From the NCBI GenBank assembly GCA_013396915.1, contig VWZL01005012.1, forward strand, positions 14,553 to 78,552: 64,000 nt of DNA, given 5' to 3'. Every line of letters begins with the position of its first letter. Position 1 is the stretch's first letter. The notes under the pieces are model-generated. The model was not told the origin of the DNA and did no database searches. It saw only the letters and a program-made list of their open reading frames with translations. This document shows, piece after piece, positions 20,901 to 35,280 of the stretch. The translations under genes and the position numbers were made by a program. This stretch comes from Stercorarius parasiticus (taxonomy: Eukaryota; Chordata; Aves; Charadriiformes; Stercorariidae).

Positions 20901-23900
20901 ACTCTTCCTCGGAGCCAAATTAGAGCCATCTTGGGCTCTGGGCTGGTGGCAGTAGGTTTTTGTTTTCTTTTCCAAACTTCCTTGCGTTTGGAGGGAGTTC
21001 AGCTTCCTGGTTGTTGATGGTCTCTGTGCAGGCACCAGTAAACTTGACCTTAATAGATCACCGTCGCTGTTTCAGTGTGGGGTTGGGTAGCTCTGGGCAC
21101 GGGTATTTTTCAGGTTGTTGCAGCAGGGCAATCGCGGCAGGTTCAGGATGGGCTTTAACAGGTGGTCATTTAAAATCTGTGTCGTCTTCCCCTGCTTTAA
21201 TTCCGTTTCTGAGAAGCGGAGAGGAAGGGTCAGCATTTGGGGGCTTTTTGTGTGACGTACATCATCGCTGTGCATGGAAAGCTGGGTTTTGCTAAAGTTG
21301 CCCTGGTAATTGGGTGTCTCTTTTAGTTTTCCTTGCGTTGCTTTAGCTAACTGTGCCATAGTCCCTTTCAGAAAGCGGCGTGCTGGTTCCTTCTCTGTTG
21401 AGTGGCATCTTCTGGATGCGAGCGGCTTCCCAAAAGCCCGGGAGAACGGCAAGAAATCCAGGATGGCTTTCAGGAATGGAAGAGACTGTGTGAAGTCAGG
21501 GTGAGGTTCTGGCAGCGCTCACCCGGAGTTTGGATGGGGGCCAGGCTGTGCTGTTGGAGTAGGCCTACGTTGGTAATCTTCTAGTTAAATTAAGACTGTT
21601 GGGGTGGATTTGAGTGTGTGGGGTTTTCTGTCTTAGTGAGCAAAGAGTTGAGCTGGAGGAGAAAGTGCCCAAGAATTTCTCCGAGGAGAACATCTTCAGC
21701 GTGCGCTGAAGGATCAGGGTCTCTGGGTTGCTGCGATACGCTCTGGGAGTTGTGAGCCAACGCCGTCGTCCGTCCCCACTTACTTCCATTGCGAGTGGCA
21801 TTTTTCCGGAGTATGTGATGCAGCGTCTCTGTGTGCTCTCCGGGGTTTATCTCTTGATGACTTTGAAGATGAGGACCCAGGGATTAGGAAGTCAGCGTGA
21901 GGAGCGTGATCATGGCTGTGGTGCAAAGCGCCGTGCCTCCCTGCGCCTCGGCTGGATCGGCTCTGGCTTCTGGGTGGCTTTGACGTTGACCTGGAACTCA
22001 GGTGTTCGGAAGGATGTTCGGAGCGTTGTGGTCATGAAAGGGAAGGAGTGGCGAGAGGTGGGAAGGAGGGGAGGAACGGGACTGAGATCAGAGGTGTTTC
22101 TTGCTCTCTGGTTTTTTGAGTTCAGGAATGAGCTTTCTGAAGTGGCGGCTGGCTGAAGGGGAAGAAGGAGCAGCGACGTTCCCTGAGAAGCATTTCCATG
22201 TAGGAGTGTCTGAAGCCGTGGAGACCCTACATCTGGGGAGGGTATGGAGCAGAAGAGAAGCTTTGGAAATGCGGAGACTTTCCCTGCCGCTACATGGTAG
22301 TGGCTTTTCTGCAGGAGAGGAACAGGCACGGGTTTGTGACAGTATTGCCAAAAAATTAAGTGCTTTTAGACCTCTCTGCCATCTCCCCTGTTGATGTTCC
22401 CCAACCTTGGCACATCTTAGCGTTCTTTCAAGCAGAAATAGCTTTAATTTATTTAATGACAAAAGCTAATCATGTTATACCACAGATATGTCACTTTACC
22501 AGCTTTGTAAGATTTTTGTGGTGGAACGTCTTGGAGAAGACCATTCTTCCAAAACTGTGATTTCAGATGGCTTATTTTCTTCTCGTATCTGAAGACATGA
22601 TTGTGTATGTTCTCTGGCAGAAGTCTGCGGGAGAAGGTTGCTTTAGCCATTTAAATATATATGTATTTAATGTGCAGTACTGATTTTGGAGCACAGTTTG
22701 TGTTTTTTATCTATGGTATGGTAAGAAGCCTGTGAGAGAGTAACAGGAGCCTTAGAACAAATAACTTCCCTTTTAGATGTCGGGACGTAGAAGGATTTTC
22801 ATCTGTGTGTATGGGTTTCGTCCATCCTCTTAGGGTGAAAGGCTCTTTCATGTCGTTAGCAAATGCTGGGATGTGTCGAGCTGCTGCGTTTGCTCCATTT
22901 TTGTTCCATAGTAAGAGTTGAGCAGTGAAGATCCCTCTTTAGAAGTCGTATGTAACCTATATTTTCTTTCTCTCCCTAATCCAGCAATTTCAGGGCTAGT
23001 CAACTGTCAAGTTTAGTTGTGTGTAAATCCGCTAATATGATTAGAGTTGCTGGAATTTTTACTCTGGGGAATTATAGATGGGTAGTGTCACTGTTTTACA
23101 GGCATTTCTTTAGTAGGGAACTTTATCTGTGGCTTGACTGTGTCTGCTAGCTATTGCAAAGGCTTTTCTGGAGTGAATGGGGAAGAGAAAACTGGCGTTT
23201 GTTACAGGACATTAAGATGTCGGTGGAGGAGTTGTGTGCCCTGTGGTCTGGGGGAACCAGGGCAATTAATTTTTCTTTTTTTTATGGGAATATTTTTTAT
23301 GTGACTTCCCATAGTACTGTGATGTGCACTTGTTGGTAATTCCAAGAACCTCTCCTACGTACAGCTTTCCTTTCCAAACTGCGGACTTCGTTTTGCCTCC
23401 CAAATAGGAAATGATGATGTGGAACAGCTGGAAGAAGAAAATAGAACGGGTTCTTAAAAAAGGAAAGGATCAAAGGGAGGAGAGCAAAATGAGCTTTTAG
23501 GCTAGTGAAATTTTCTAGTGCATGTTATTCTTATGTTTTATTATGTACGTTTGGAAGATGTCCCAGAACGCGCTCTCTCTTTTCGTAGTAGGTGATGGCA
23601 TGCTGTTGCTGATGGGACCTGAGTCAAATTGCTGCTGGGCATGTAACTAGGTAAATGGGACAGCAATTTTTTTTTTCTTTCCTGAAAGGAAAATTATGTG
23701 CTCCCTATTCTGTTTGTACCTGAAGAATTGTTTTTTACCTTGGTTTGCTGTGTAGTCATCTGAGGTGGAGAGAAGAGGGCAAGTTTCCCCACACTGAGAT
23801 CGTATCAGGTTTCTGCTACCAAAAATAATAACGTTTCTGCTGTTGGTTGTACCACCTTTGTGTATCCTTTGTCTGTATGAGAGTTAAAATATTTCTAGAG

Positions 23901-26900
23901 CTTTAAATATTCCTGAAGAAAAGCAAAGTGGCTTCCAAAATGTGCATCTTGAAAGAAAAACATAGCCAGTCCTCGACTGATAACCAGTAGCATTCTCCAA
24001 AACCATCGGTGAAGTGTTGAAATGGATTGGGACTTGTCGAGATGCACGGGGCAGCTGCTCTGTTCCAGGCGGCTGAACTCGGCAGGAATGAGACTCATTC
24101 TCTGGAGTAAGAGTATCTGCACGGGAATTACTCTAAAAGTCAGAAACACGAAGACCATTGCTGCTTTTACCAGAGGAGTGGACTTCACGTGGTACATCCT
24201 CGGGGTGGTAGGAAAAGAAATCTCGTTGCCAGTCTTTGAGTTTGCTCTCAATGCTGTGAAAACACCAAGCGAGGAAGAGTTAATGCGGTTAAAGATCTTA
24301 AATAACGCAGGTTTTCCTGAGTTTGGAAAGCTTTTGGGAGGTGGAAACTGATAACCATTGCACTGAATTCTCTCTTTCTCCGGTTGCGAGATGATGATTG
24401 TGTATTTGTGTTTCGGTTTGATTTACATGTGAGAGTGACTGTGCGGGAGTTACTGAATTACGAAGAGTAGTCTGATTTAAATGTCTGTGTTGCTGGTGGC
24501 GTTTGAAAATCCATTTGAACTAATGCTATGGCTGTGGTAATAGTGGTCTGAAAAAGAGATTTCCCTCTTTTATGCGTTATTAAGAAGTCGTAGAAGTTAC
24601 TGTGCCTTGAAACGGGCATTTTTCTGGTCTGATTTTGTTCTTTCACTGAAAAGCAAAAATGACAGGAGTCTTCGGTCTTTTTAGGCTAAGCAGGAGACTC
24701 TTCCTATACACATCAAAGGAAAAGATTTTTTTTTTTTTTAGTGATATTACTTACAGCTTTGGTTTTTTTTAGTCAGCCACTGTCTTTGAAAGGCTCCTAA
24801 CATCCTGAGGAAAGGACATGTCTGTAAAAAAAAATAAAAAAGTGCATTTCTACTAAGCAGCGAGACCCAGCCCTGCTGTCCGTGGACTATCACGAGATGT
24901 TCTACAGGACCATCAAGTCCGACATGAAATTTCAAATGAAATCTGGTCTGAAAAGTTTCTGGAAGTCTTGAATTCTGGTTTGTGATGATGTACAGGGTGC
25001 CTGAGGCTTGGCACCAGACACTTCATTTTGCAGCGTGCAGCCGATGAATTTGGAGAGACTCAATGTCTGTGTTATGTTTGAAAGGGAACTCGTCAGGGTG
25101 CTATAGCCGAGGGTAGATAACCTGTACCACTTATCTGGGGGAGAAGTCAAGAACTGAACTCAAAAAGCATTTAAAGCATGTTTGTTGTGACTTTTAACAT
25201 GAAATTCGTGATGCTTCTCAGACTCCGGAGTACGCTGGGAAAGGGATTTCAGCAGTTGGTGATCGATGCCTGGTTTTAGCATGGTGAATTTTGTGTAGAT
25301 GGCTCTTCTGGAGGTACTGTTCCTTGAGCTGGTGAGGCATCCTCCGACTTCATCTTGCTGTAGAATATAAAGCTAGCTTCGGTTTGTGCCACCCTTTCTC
25401 CCCGGTGCTTACATAGATACAAATGCTTGTCACTGGATGGTCTCTCTTCAAATACTTCACTTCTCTGGGCTCTGCATTTTGTATTCTAGATTTGCAAAGT
25501 GCAAATAATTCAGCTGTCAACCTGTCTGTGCAACTCGGGTCTTATGTTTTCCTTCAGCATTGTGTTTTAAAGTAGATTTCAAAGTGCTTTTGTGTCTGTC
25601 TCTTCAAAAGAAAAAAAAAAATCTAGTTTTTGTTGATACGGAAATATCGCAAAGCGTAATTTTTGATGAGCTTAAGCTGTGCAGCTTAATTGTATTGATT
25701 ACGTTTCCCAAATGCTTTTTCAAATTTAAAAAAAAAAAGTTCATCCGCACAGATAGAGTATTTTATGTTTAAATATTTAGTTCGGAGGTTGTGCACCGAA
25801 TTTGACCTGAAATGGTTCCCATTCTCCCCCCAAAAACTTCCCGTTTTGTTGCAGTGTCTGTGGCAGCGGTACCTGGCATTGCAGGCGTTCACCGAAACAA
25901 TTGTTCCGGCACTTGGCACGGTCTCCATCGCCGCTTGCTGAAGCCAAAGCACACTTTATCCACTCAGGCTGACATTAAGATCATTAAATAAATGAATGAA
26001 TTGTACTGTCACCAAATTCCCATTCTGGCAGCTGAAGAACATGTGAATTTTATAGCCGGGACCTCTGTCCAGAATGTCTCATTGAATGGCCTGTATGCCA
26101 GGAGTGGGAACAGTCAGCAAAAAGCTTTCGAGTAAAACGTCTGTGCCTTAATGAGAATTACGGCGTGGAGCGGTGTAAAAGCCTGAATTACTAGACATCT
26201 GATCATCCAAGATGAGTATTAATCAACCTGTGAAGGGCGTGTAGAAAGAAACCGGAGCACAGCAATAAAACACGGGAGCGGGAGAGTGCCGAAGAGCGGG
26301 TGGAGAGCTGCTTCTCCGTTGGCAACGCAGGTCGGTCTTGCTGTCTGAAAGGAGTTTGTTGGGGGAAAAACGCAGCCAAGCTGGGAAGTGTTGAAAGCAG
26401 GGATAACTCTTGGGCTCCATCAGGGAGTTTGAGGTCTCACTGGTTGAGCTGAAGTGCTAAAAGGTCAGTGAGGGTTTGGAAGATGTTGGAGAAGTCTGCT
26501 GAACTTCCACATCCGCGAGGAGAAGGTTGAAAATACTTTCTCAAAGGAGGAGGCTCAGGTTGCTTTTTATTGTGGTCTGGCTGCATCTGTGTTTTTATTA
26601 TGCTGAGTTTAAGAGGGTGTTTTTGCTTAGGAATAGGGGGGACATAAAAGACCTGTAGCACCCGCACTTGCTCCAAGTGGGTCAAAAACGTCTCTGAATC
26701 AATCGCAAAGGAAAAAGTGGAAGTGTGTTTTGACCAGTTAATTACGTGAACTGTGTAATTGCATGTCTGCAGGCTGCTTGCACTGCAGCCCCAAATAACA
26801 TCAGAGATGCTCTGCGTGAGGGATAACTTAAAATGTTTGATTCGGTCCGTTCCCCTTCTGAAGTGTAGCAAAACATGTTTAAGACCAAACTCAGTGCTTT

Positions 26901-29900
26901 CGTACCAGAACAAGTAATTTTCTTAATCTTCTCTTCCTCCCCTCCCCATACCTTAGTGTGTGTCTTGGTTACGATTAATCTGATAAAAGGCTGCTAAACT
27001 AGCACGGAGGACCAACGTGGTCCACGGTGCATTCATGTTTTGACAGGTGATGTCGCTTATTGCCATGGTGATGATGAAAGCCAAGTGGTTGGGTAATGTT
27101 GAGAAGTTCATAATCTTTGAAGACCTGCTACAAATACAGTGATACGGCAGTTTCTGTGCAGTCTGAAACCAGCAAAATCGGGGTTTTTCACTAACCAGGC
27201 AAGGAGCGGTCCTGCCTGCTGCGGTGCTCAGTGTCCCCTCGGTGCAAACAGTCCCGAGCAAGGAGAAGGCAGGGACAAGTCCTGAAATTCCCCTTTCTTT
27301 CCCATCTGGGATAGCACATCAGGTACATCTTCACTGACTTTTACCTGCATGTTGGTTCAGCTGTGTAGCATTGCTTCAGAGGCTGCTTTGTGCCATATGT
27401 GTGCTTGGAAATCTTCCTTGATAGCCACACGTGGCAGACGCTGCCTTCCCTCCGTGTTTTACCTCTGCGTTAGTGGCCCGAATTCAGCAGTCGGAGCTAA
27501 TGGAAGTCAAACCAGCGTTTCTTTTAAATGAGAAATACTTTCAGACTAATTTACTGCTCATATTCAGGCTCATCTGGGATAAATATATTGTTGCTATTAC
27601 TCTTTTTCTTAAAGCACCCTTTGGAGGTGTGTGTAAAGTGTGCAACTGAGAGCCCTTATGAGGGAAAACTGAACGTGTGGAGGATTGGACCAAGGAGACC
27701 CAGAGCTGCCATCCAGCCTGTATCCCTCTGTGAACTGGGGGGTTTTTGCAGCAGCGTAAGACGTGCCACGCTGTCTTCCCTAGATGCCTGCTTTTTCAGG
27801 ATTTCATTTTGTATGACATGAGATTTTTAGCTCGGGAGAAGGCCTAAGCTCTGCATGTGGCAAGAGTGTACTTAACGATTTCATTTCATTTTGATAAAGT
27901 GACGAAATAAAGATCGTAGGGGGGAAATCGTGAGGCGTTACAGAATTAATGCTCTCGAGAAGCATACTTGTAGAATCCGTTGCTCGGCTGATGGAAGGAC
28001 CATCAGTCCGGGTGACAACACTGCTGTCACCACGACCGCTTCCTGACAGATTGACCAGCAGAGCATTACATTTGCCCATGAAGTCACAGCATGCAGTATT
28101 AGAGACACGGTAGGAAACGTGGCCGAGTGAATGAGATGGTAAACTACTAGGCTGTTTGATATTCATGCTTATCACACAGCTACAAAGCCTGGCTTGGAAA
28201 TAGATGGCTGCTGCTGGAGGGTCCCAAACCCCCAGGGATGTGACAGCGGTCGTCCCTGTGGAGAAGAGGCGTGCGTGGGTTGTAGCCTAGTCAGCTATAG
28301 CAGCTTATTTGTGATTTTTAGGGTACGAAGTTTGAGGTAAGTGGGCTGGGGGAGTTCTGAGTTAATGGCGTGCATAGGAAGATAAAAATAAGTAAGCTGT
28401 TTTTTAGTACATCACAGAAATTTAGACTCTGGGGTGAAAATTGCCACGAACGAGCACTGTAGTAGTTGTGTCTGCATTGGGAACTCTTTTTCCCAGTTTT
28501 GTAACAACGTGCCCCCAGATAGGGATAATTGCTGGTGCTAAAGGGAAGCCAGAGACGTACGGTTTAATGTATGAATTCAGTATGAGGGAAGGTAGGCTGT
28601 AATACCCGCGTGGAAGTTTTTGGGCTGTAAGCTGAATAAAGGCTGAGTAAAAGCTTGATAACCTTCCTCTGCCATGAGATGGGTCTCCGTGCGTCTTTTC
28701 AGTTATGTCATCTGGCCTTCTCTGCTTTCTCTGCTTGGACTTTAATGGTCTTAACTGGTTATGTGTTTGCAGTATAAACTCGGTGTAGAAATAACTCTGT
28801 GTGTGTGTCTTAAGTAACTGTTCTGAAGGAAGAAAAAAAAAAAAAACAACCAACCAAACCCACAAAGCAAACAATCCCAGTCTTCTCTTCCTGGTGAGGC
28901 TGCTGGGATAGAGGAATTGCTGGGGGATTCCCCGGTGGAAGCTCTCCTCCCCAGCGGCCCTGCAGTCTGCAGCCTGGACCCCAGCACACGAAGAGCGGCT
29001 GAGCAGGTCAGAGCCTCTCTGTAAGCTGGTGTTGGGCCAGGAACTGCTGTTTCAGCTGCTAATCAGGGGAGAGAAGTATGCTAAATTTGGGGATATTTGT
29101 TTTCTTTGAAGTGTCATTCAGTTTGTGTGAGATACTCTGTGTTTTGGATGTTGTGGTGTGAATTGTTTTAAGGTCAGTGATTGAAATACAGAAGTATTTG
29201 GCGATAAATGTTATATCGTCAGTTGCATTACAGAATGTGAAAGGTAGAGGATGGGTATGGCTTTAGCTCTGCTGTCTTGTCTCTGGCATTTTATTAAAAA
29301 TACTATTTTTTCTGCCAAACTAGATGTGCACAGGTATCTGATGCAACCAAAGGTGTGGAGGAGAGCCGAAGAACCGTACCTGTTAGTTTGGCAACAGACC
29401 AAAAGCTAAAGTAACTGCAGAGAGGAGTGGGCTGGTATGTGTTGCTTGGCCAAATAGGAGATCAAATCCTTGTTCTCTGTGGCTGTCTCCTCCCGATGGC
29501 TCCTGTGTGCTCTCCGTCAAGCCGGCTTGCTTGCTTTGCTTATTGCTTTGTTTATTTTTACAGCATTTACTAAGACGTTTGCTTAGTCTTAGTCTCATAG
29601 CTGCTATTCAGGGTAAGGCTACTGCTATTTTTTTAATATCCCCCTCCTCCCCCCTTTCAAAATCAAAATATGATGAAGGAAAATATGGCAATCGTCCCAA
29701 GTTCCGGCTCATGTTGGATTTCCCCGTGTTCCCCCAGCTCTTCATGACCACTGCTTGGGACTCTTGTGGATGTGATGTTTCCCTTTGAATGCTGATCTCC
29801 TGTTAAAGATTCCTGCGTTTCCCCCCCCTTCCATCTTAGTTTCTTGAATGATGTAGTTTCTTCACTCTGAAGACGTCCCACGTTAGCTGGGAGCGATGCT

Positions 29901-31683
29901 TCTGACCGCCTCTGAACTGCTGCCCATCTGGGATGAGCATTTTCCGTCTGCCCTGGTGACGGTCACAATTAATTGCTCAGTGGCCTCCCTTGATGAAGTT
30001 GAGTGACCCAGGACATTTTCCTAGCCCATCTCTTCTCCCAACCCTTCCGTTCACTTCCATCTTTAAATGCTTTAAACGAGGATCCCTTTACCAAAGCTGG
30101 TTAGGGAGGAACGGGATGGTTTTTAAGCCGAGAAGAGCGGGAGGTGTGGTTAGCTTTGTCGGTGGTGGTGGTGATTATCAGCCAGGGCAGAAATGTCTTC
30201 AGCAAGCCCCAGCTGGAGCGTTTTTTTGGCAGCGTTTTTGCGTTCATCCTCTCCGTAGGGAGGTTTACAGGCCACAGAGTCACCTCTAACGTCCGTGCTT
30301 GCGGGGTTCTTGGGAGCTACAATACCATTTCCCTGCTCAACTGTTTCTTACGTAAATATATTTTTTAACACTTACCAAATGCTTGGTAGCCAGAGGCTGG
30401 TCTAGAAGAACTTTGTAGAAGAAAGCGGTGTTAAGATATCTCTCCTTTTCAGGTAATGGATTCCCCCCCCCCCTTCTATTGTAGTTAATTGCAAAAATAA
30501 ATGTAGTTAACGGTATCCAGAGGACTCTCTTCTTGCTGCACCATGCTGAGAAATGCCTTGTTCAAGATGGTTTCTTCCCTCTCAGCATGGTTCGTTTTTA
30601 GTTGCTGAAGGGCATTTTGAGACTTTGTTTTAACATTTTACATCATGTTTATATGAAACAGACCAAAAAAAATAATCCAGTGCTTTGCCAAATATTTTTG
30701 GAAAGAACAAGCTTTGTGGGTAATCATTTTCATATTCTACCTGCTCCTTGGTATGTTAAGTCTGTAGAAGAATCTCCCTGAAAAAGGGTTTGAGAGATCA
30801 GCCTTCAAGTAGTCACTTGAGGCGGGCTGAGTAAGAAATATACGCAACATTAGATTTGATCAAGATTTGAGTAATGGAGTTAGAATTGACTGTCATTCTT
30901 GTAATCCAGTTATTTTTAGATGGGGATTGGTATGTGCCACTCCCCGAGTTGTCTGTACCATTGCTCTGAAGGCAGACAGATCAAAATGCCCTTTGACGAA
31001 GTTGATCATCTCCAGTTTTTGCTACTTTATCCCATTAACATGTCCCTTATTAAATGTGTTGTGCCAAAACTTGGCAATTGGGAGCAAAGGAATTTGCACT
31101 GAGGGTTGCTACCCAAAATACAGATCAAAGATGCAGTTAGAAACACTGTGGTGGTATTGATGGCAGGACTTAGCTCCTGTTGAGTTCAAGAATTATTTGG
31201 AATTGTGTTGGGAAGGAGCCTACTGAGTCCTTGAACACTTAATCGCCTTTTGGGTCTTGGATGTCTTGGAAGAAAAAAGCGCAGGTATGAAATGTGGATG
31301 AGATGCAGGTGCTTTAGCTGTTGCAGTGTCAGAAAGTCGTTCGTGCTTGAAAGCACGAGGTCCTGGGCTTTTTACGTGTGCTGGCTTTGGCGGAGTGCCT
31401 CGAGGGGAGCGGTATTTGTGAAAATCGAGACCTTCGCTCTCACCGCTGAGCTGGAAAACTATCCTTTGCCATCTTGCAAGAGATGTGTGTTGGAGCTGAT
31501 GTTTGGCTGTGTGTTTGCTCTCACCTAAAGGTGAGAACAAAACTGTTTCTTTGTGGTAGCTTTCTATCTTCAGCTCAGGAAAACAGTAGGTTTTATCTGG
31601 ATTAAAGTCTAAGCAATAGCTTTGGACTAGGAGGAATTACAAGAGGTGGAAAATACACTTAATGTGGGGGTCCCGAATCCAGG
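17911..31683 (+). other. Long exon-poor stretch, inferred 5' intron of EIF4G3 (left part)
   Basis: About 13.8 kb of AT-richer single-copy-looking DNA with many homopolymer A/T runs and short (TG)n tracts (20,697-20,708; 28,798-28,808). No exon with good splice sites and a recognisable peptide was found. The assignment to EIF4G3 rests on the exon at 62.5 kb and on synteny. Confidence 0.5.
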
Positions 31684-31684
31684 C

Positions 31685-32010
31685 ATAGAGTCACAGAATG
31701 GTTTGGGTGGAAAGGGACATTAAAGCCCACCCAGTGCCACCCCCTGCCCTGGGCAGGGACACCTCCCACCAGACCAGGTTGCTCCAAGCCCCGTCCAACC
31801 TGGCCTTGAACCCCTCCAGGGATGGGGCAGCCACAGCTTCTCTGGGCAACCTGGGCCAGGGGCTCACCACCCTCACAGCAAACAATTTCCTAATGTCTAG
31901 TCTAAATCTCCCCTCTTTCATTTGAAAACCATTCCCCCTCGTCCCATGGCTCCCCTCCCTGATCCAGAGTCCCTCCCCAGCTTTCTTGGAGCCCCTTTAG
32001 GGACTGAAGG
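31685..32010 (-). mobile_element. CR1 retrotransposon fragment
   Basis: Reading the minus strand gives the CR1 ORF2 tail and 3' end: an LDIRKLFAV-like segment, then PREAVAAPSLEGFKARLD, ending with CCATTCTGTGACTCTAT. The copy is short (about 325 bp), 5'-truncated and non-functional. Confidence 0.92.
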
Positions 32011-34718
32011 CTGCATCTTTTGAAAGACTCTGTTGGTGAATTACCAAGAAATCAAACAGTTTTAAGATCAGCGTGAAAACTTTCTCCAAGTTAACCATAT
32101 GGTCAGGGGTTGTCCTGGGGAAGCAGCGCAGTCTTTACATTGCTGAGGCTGTTTTGCCGATCCCTATTGTCCAAGAGAAACCCGATTGCAGAGGGCTGGA
32201 GCGGAGGAAAGTGGGGTCTCGTGCACAGGATGTGAATGAATCCGGGGTGTCTTAAGGGAGCTTCCTTACTTTGTTGACATGCCCTGGCGGCAGAGAGGAT
32301 CAGAGCACCTGAGTTGCGATATTCTTCTTAAGACTAGGGAAATTGCAACAAAATAGTTCTTCCAAGGACTGAAAAGGGGTTGCCCAAAAAGTAAAAATCA
32401 GCCGTACACGTGCCTGGCAAGCGCTCCCCAATAGTGTCATTTGGTTGTGTCTAGCATAATATCAGCTTCACCTTAGAAACCTTTGGTGTCAACGTGGGCA
32501 GGAAAAGGCCAAAGCTTGCATGGAGTTCAGCTTGTGGTGCCTTCAAACAAGTTGTTATTTAACCGTAAGCTGGAATTGTGACATTTTAAGCATTATTCCC
32601 AGGCAGGGCTTGTCTTTGCTGTGTTCTAGGACGTCCACTCATAGGTTTTGGTTTCTGGGTTGTTACGTCAGCGTAACCACAGCGTAGGGAGTGGTCGCTG
32701 CTGTCAAGTTGCCCGTGAGAGACCTCAAATGCCCCATGGTTTAAACTTTAGACAGGTAGGTAGAATCGGGGAGGGCACTCCCTGTTTTCCCCATCCAGAG
32801 GAAAAAAGCGTGCGAGGTTTCTGTGGTCTTTTCACAGGACAGGACGATGTTTTAAGAGCATCCCAACCTGGGAGCTGACTCAGGCAGCTGTGAAACACGA
32901 TTGAATTGAAATCAGTGAACTGATGACACTCTCTATATCAAAAACTTACATAGTCCTTTTTGCAGTCTATGGCTCAGTAGAAGCGAGGAACATAAAGCCA
33001 GGAAACCTTTACCAACGGTACTGTGGAGAGGCTCGTTTGGTTGACACATCTTTTGGTGGTGTTGCTTGTCCCTTAAAGCCTATTTATCTGCTGGGGTGTT
33101 GAGGTTCACACCAAAAGTAGCAGAGAGCCCAGCAGCTGGGACTTAAATCTACCTGCTCCGTGTCAGCTACACTTGGCAGCTCTTTTACTGCCCTTAATAA
33201 ACCTAATGAGGTTCTCTAGCTGGCTTTTCTTAGGTCTTTTTTTTTTTTTTTTCACATGAATATTCAGGTATAAGCAGCGTCGCATAGCTCTCATGTAGCT
33301 TGTAATAGTGTATGTGAGCACTTCTGCTTCCCCCCCCGCCCCTCCCCTTAGTTGTGTTATTGAGAAACTTTTGTTATAGATTGTTTGATTTCTAAATGCT
33401 GGCATTTCATAATTGCATCTCTAAATGCGTGTTATCTTTGATCAGTCCTTCTGGACTGTACAAAGCAGAATTAAGTAGAACAAATATTTACATCTCGATT
33501 TACCTGAAAACAGAGTGTACTTTCATGCAGACGTTGTTGATGTTCCCCTATCTATGGTGGTAACTTTAAAGCTTTGGAGTAAAGAGTTTTTATTTAAGTT
33601 GCTGCTTGATGCCTGCTGTGTTGGGGAATATAAATAAATAAAACTTACCCTGCTATGTGTTATTCTTAATCATCAACGCAGCAGTCTCTAACTTAGTTAG
33701 GAAGGTGAAAGAGAATTTCCTATTTCTATACCATTTATATACCATCTCTGTTTATGATGCCAGAGCTCCAAATTGAAGCCCAAGTGATTGCCAGTCAAAA
33801 AATAGCGTTTTATGGACGGTGTTTCTTTTTCTTCTCTATTTCCACATTGCTTTAGACTTTGGTTTCGAGCTTGCATGTTGCTGCCTTCGATAGAATTTCA
33901 ACGAATTACCTGAGTTTATGCCGGGTAACTCTCTTTTGGTGTTCTTTCTGCTTTTTTTTTTTTTGTTCTTTCTCGCCACCTTTGAGGGTGTTTTGGTAAA
34001 TGGACAGTTGGACCTGAGAGTATTTAAAGAAAAAAAAAAAGGGGGGGGGAGGAGGGGAAAAAGAGGTTGTACGAGAGCATGGTGTAAAATGCCACTTCTG
34101 CAGCAGGCACAGACACTCCGCTGTTTGCAGTGCAAGAGGGTTTTGGTTTTTTTAAGTTCCTCTTCCCGAGCCACCGGCTTCATGTTGCCGTTCCCCACCT
34201 GCAAAGAAACAAAGGAGGCAAAAAATTCTTCCTGCGGTGGAAGGAGGGGAGCGGGTGCCTGTTCCCAATGCCCCTTTGTGCTGCTGGGGGTCCGGCGGGG
34301 TCCCGCTCTGGGGGCTGCCAGCCTGGTCCGCTCGAGTGGGTTCTCCCTCCGGAGGCATGCCGGGATGCCTCAGGAACAGTAACTTTTTTTTTTGCACAGC
34401 TGGCTATTTTTAATGAGATCTTCCACCATTTTCCAATGAAGCAACAGATCAGCACTTCTAAAAAGATCTTTATCTTAACGGTTAAGAGCGGGAGTCCTTT
34501 CTGCATTGAAAAACCTGAAAGGAAATAGCATCCTGTGCGAACTGTGGCTTTGTGCATACTTATGTAATGGGCTATCAATCAAATTTAATTAAAACTGTGG
34601 TAACAGCAGAGTCTTACTCCCTTCTAGTTCAGCTATGACACAGGGGGGAAAAAAGTTCTTTATCTTTACAAGCTGTTCTTGTAGAAGTTATTGCTGTGAT
34701 TGCAATTAAGAAGCCCTT
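32011..34718. other. Exon-poor intronic-type sequence
   Basis: No supported gene. It contains T/A homopolymers (33,238-33,252; 33,952-33,964; 34,030-34,040) and a C-rich tract at about 33,331-33,348. Confidence 0.6.
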
Positions 34719-35280
34719 GTTTTTAAGGCAAATAAATTAGTTTGCTGCTTTTTATAAAGAATTTCTTGCCCCTTGGCCATCTCCAAAAAATAGATGCGGG
34801 GTCCCCGAAAGCGAAGTGCTTAAGTGCAGCAGTATGGGTTGGCCTGCTTGGTGGTGCAAAAAGATGGGATTTTATCAACTTTTGTCTTTGGTGTGGTTAT
34901 CTGAAGTCGGGCTGCTGTCGGACAATGGAGCCCGCGTGTGCTCGGGTTCCGTTGGAGCGGGTCTGTGTGCATCCTGCGTGGGAACCGTGCCAGAGCTCCC
35001 TCGTTTTTAAGGCAAATAAATTAGTTTGCTGCTTTTTATAAAGAATTTCTTGCCCCTTGGCCATCTCCAAAAAATAGATGCGGGGTCCCCGAAAGCGAAG
35101 TGCTTAAGTGCAGCAGTATGGGTTGGCCTGTTTGGTGCAAAAAGATGGGATGTTACCAATTTTGTCTTTGGTGTGGTTATCTAAAGACTGTAGGACAATG
35201 GAGCCTGCATGTGCTCAGGTTTCCTTAGAGCGGGTCTGCGTGCATCCTGCGTGTGAACCGTGCAAGACATGTCCCTCTCC
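34719..35280. repeat. Tandem duplication, period 284 bp, two diverged copies
   Basis: Copy 1 starts at 34,719 (GTTTTTAAGGCAAATAAATT) and copy 2 at 35,003 with the same sequence. They stay aligned through CCTTGGCCATCTCC, the GAAAGCGAAGTGCTTAAGTG block, TTGTCTTTGGTGTGGTTATC and the GAACCGTGC block near each end. The second copy has several small deletions and substitutions. No coding signal was seen. Confidence 0.95.

Noticed and set aside
24022..24351. Plus-strand 109-codon open frame
   Set aside because: Looks moderately protein-like, but no family resemblance or exon boundaries could be found; an overlapping minus-strand frame is equally long.
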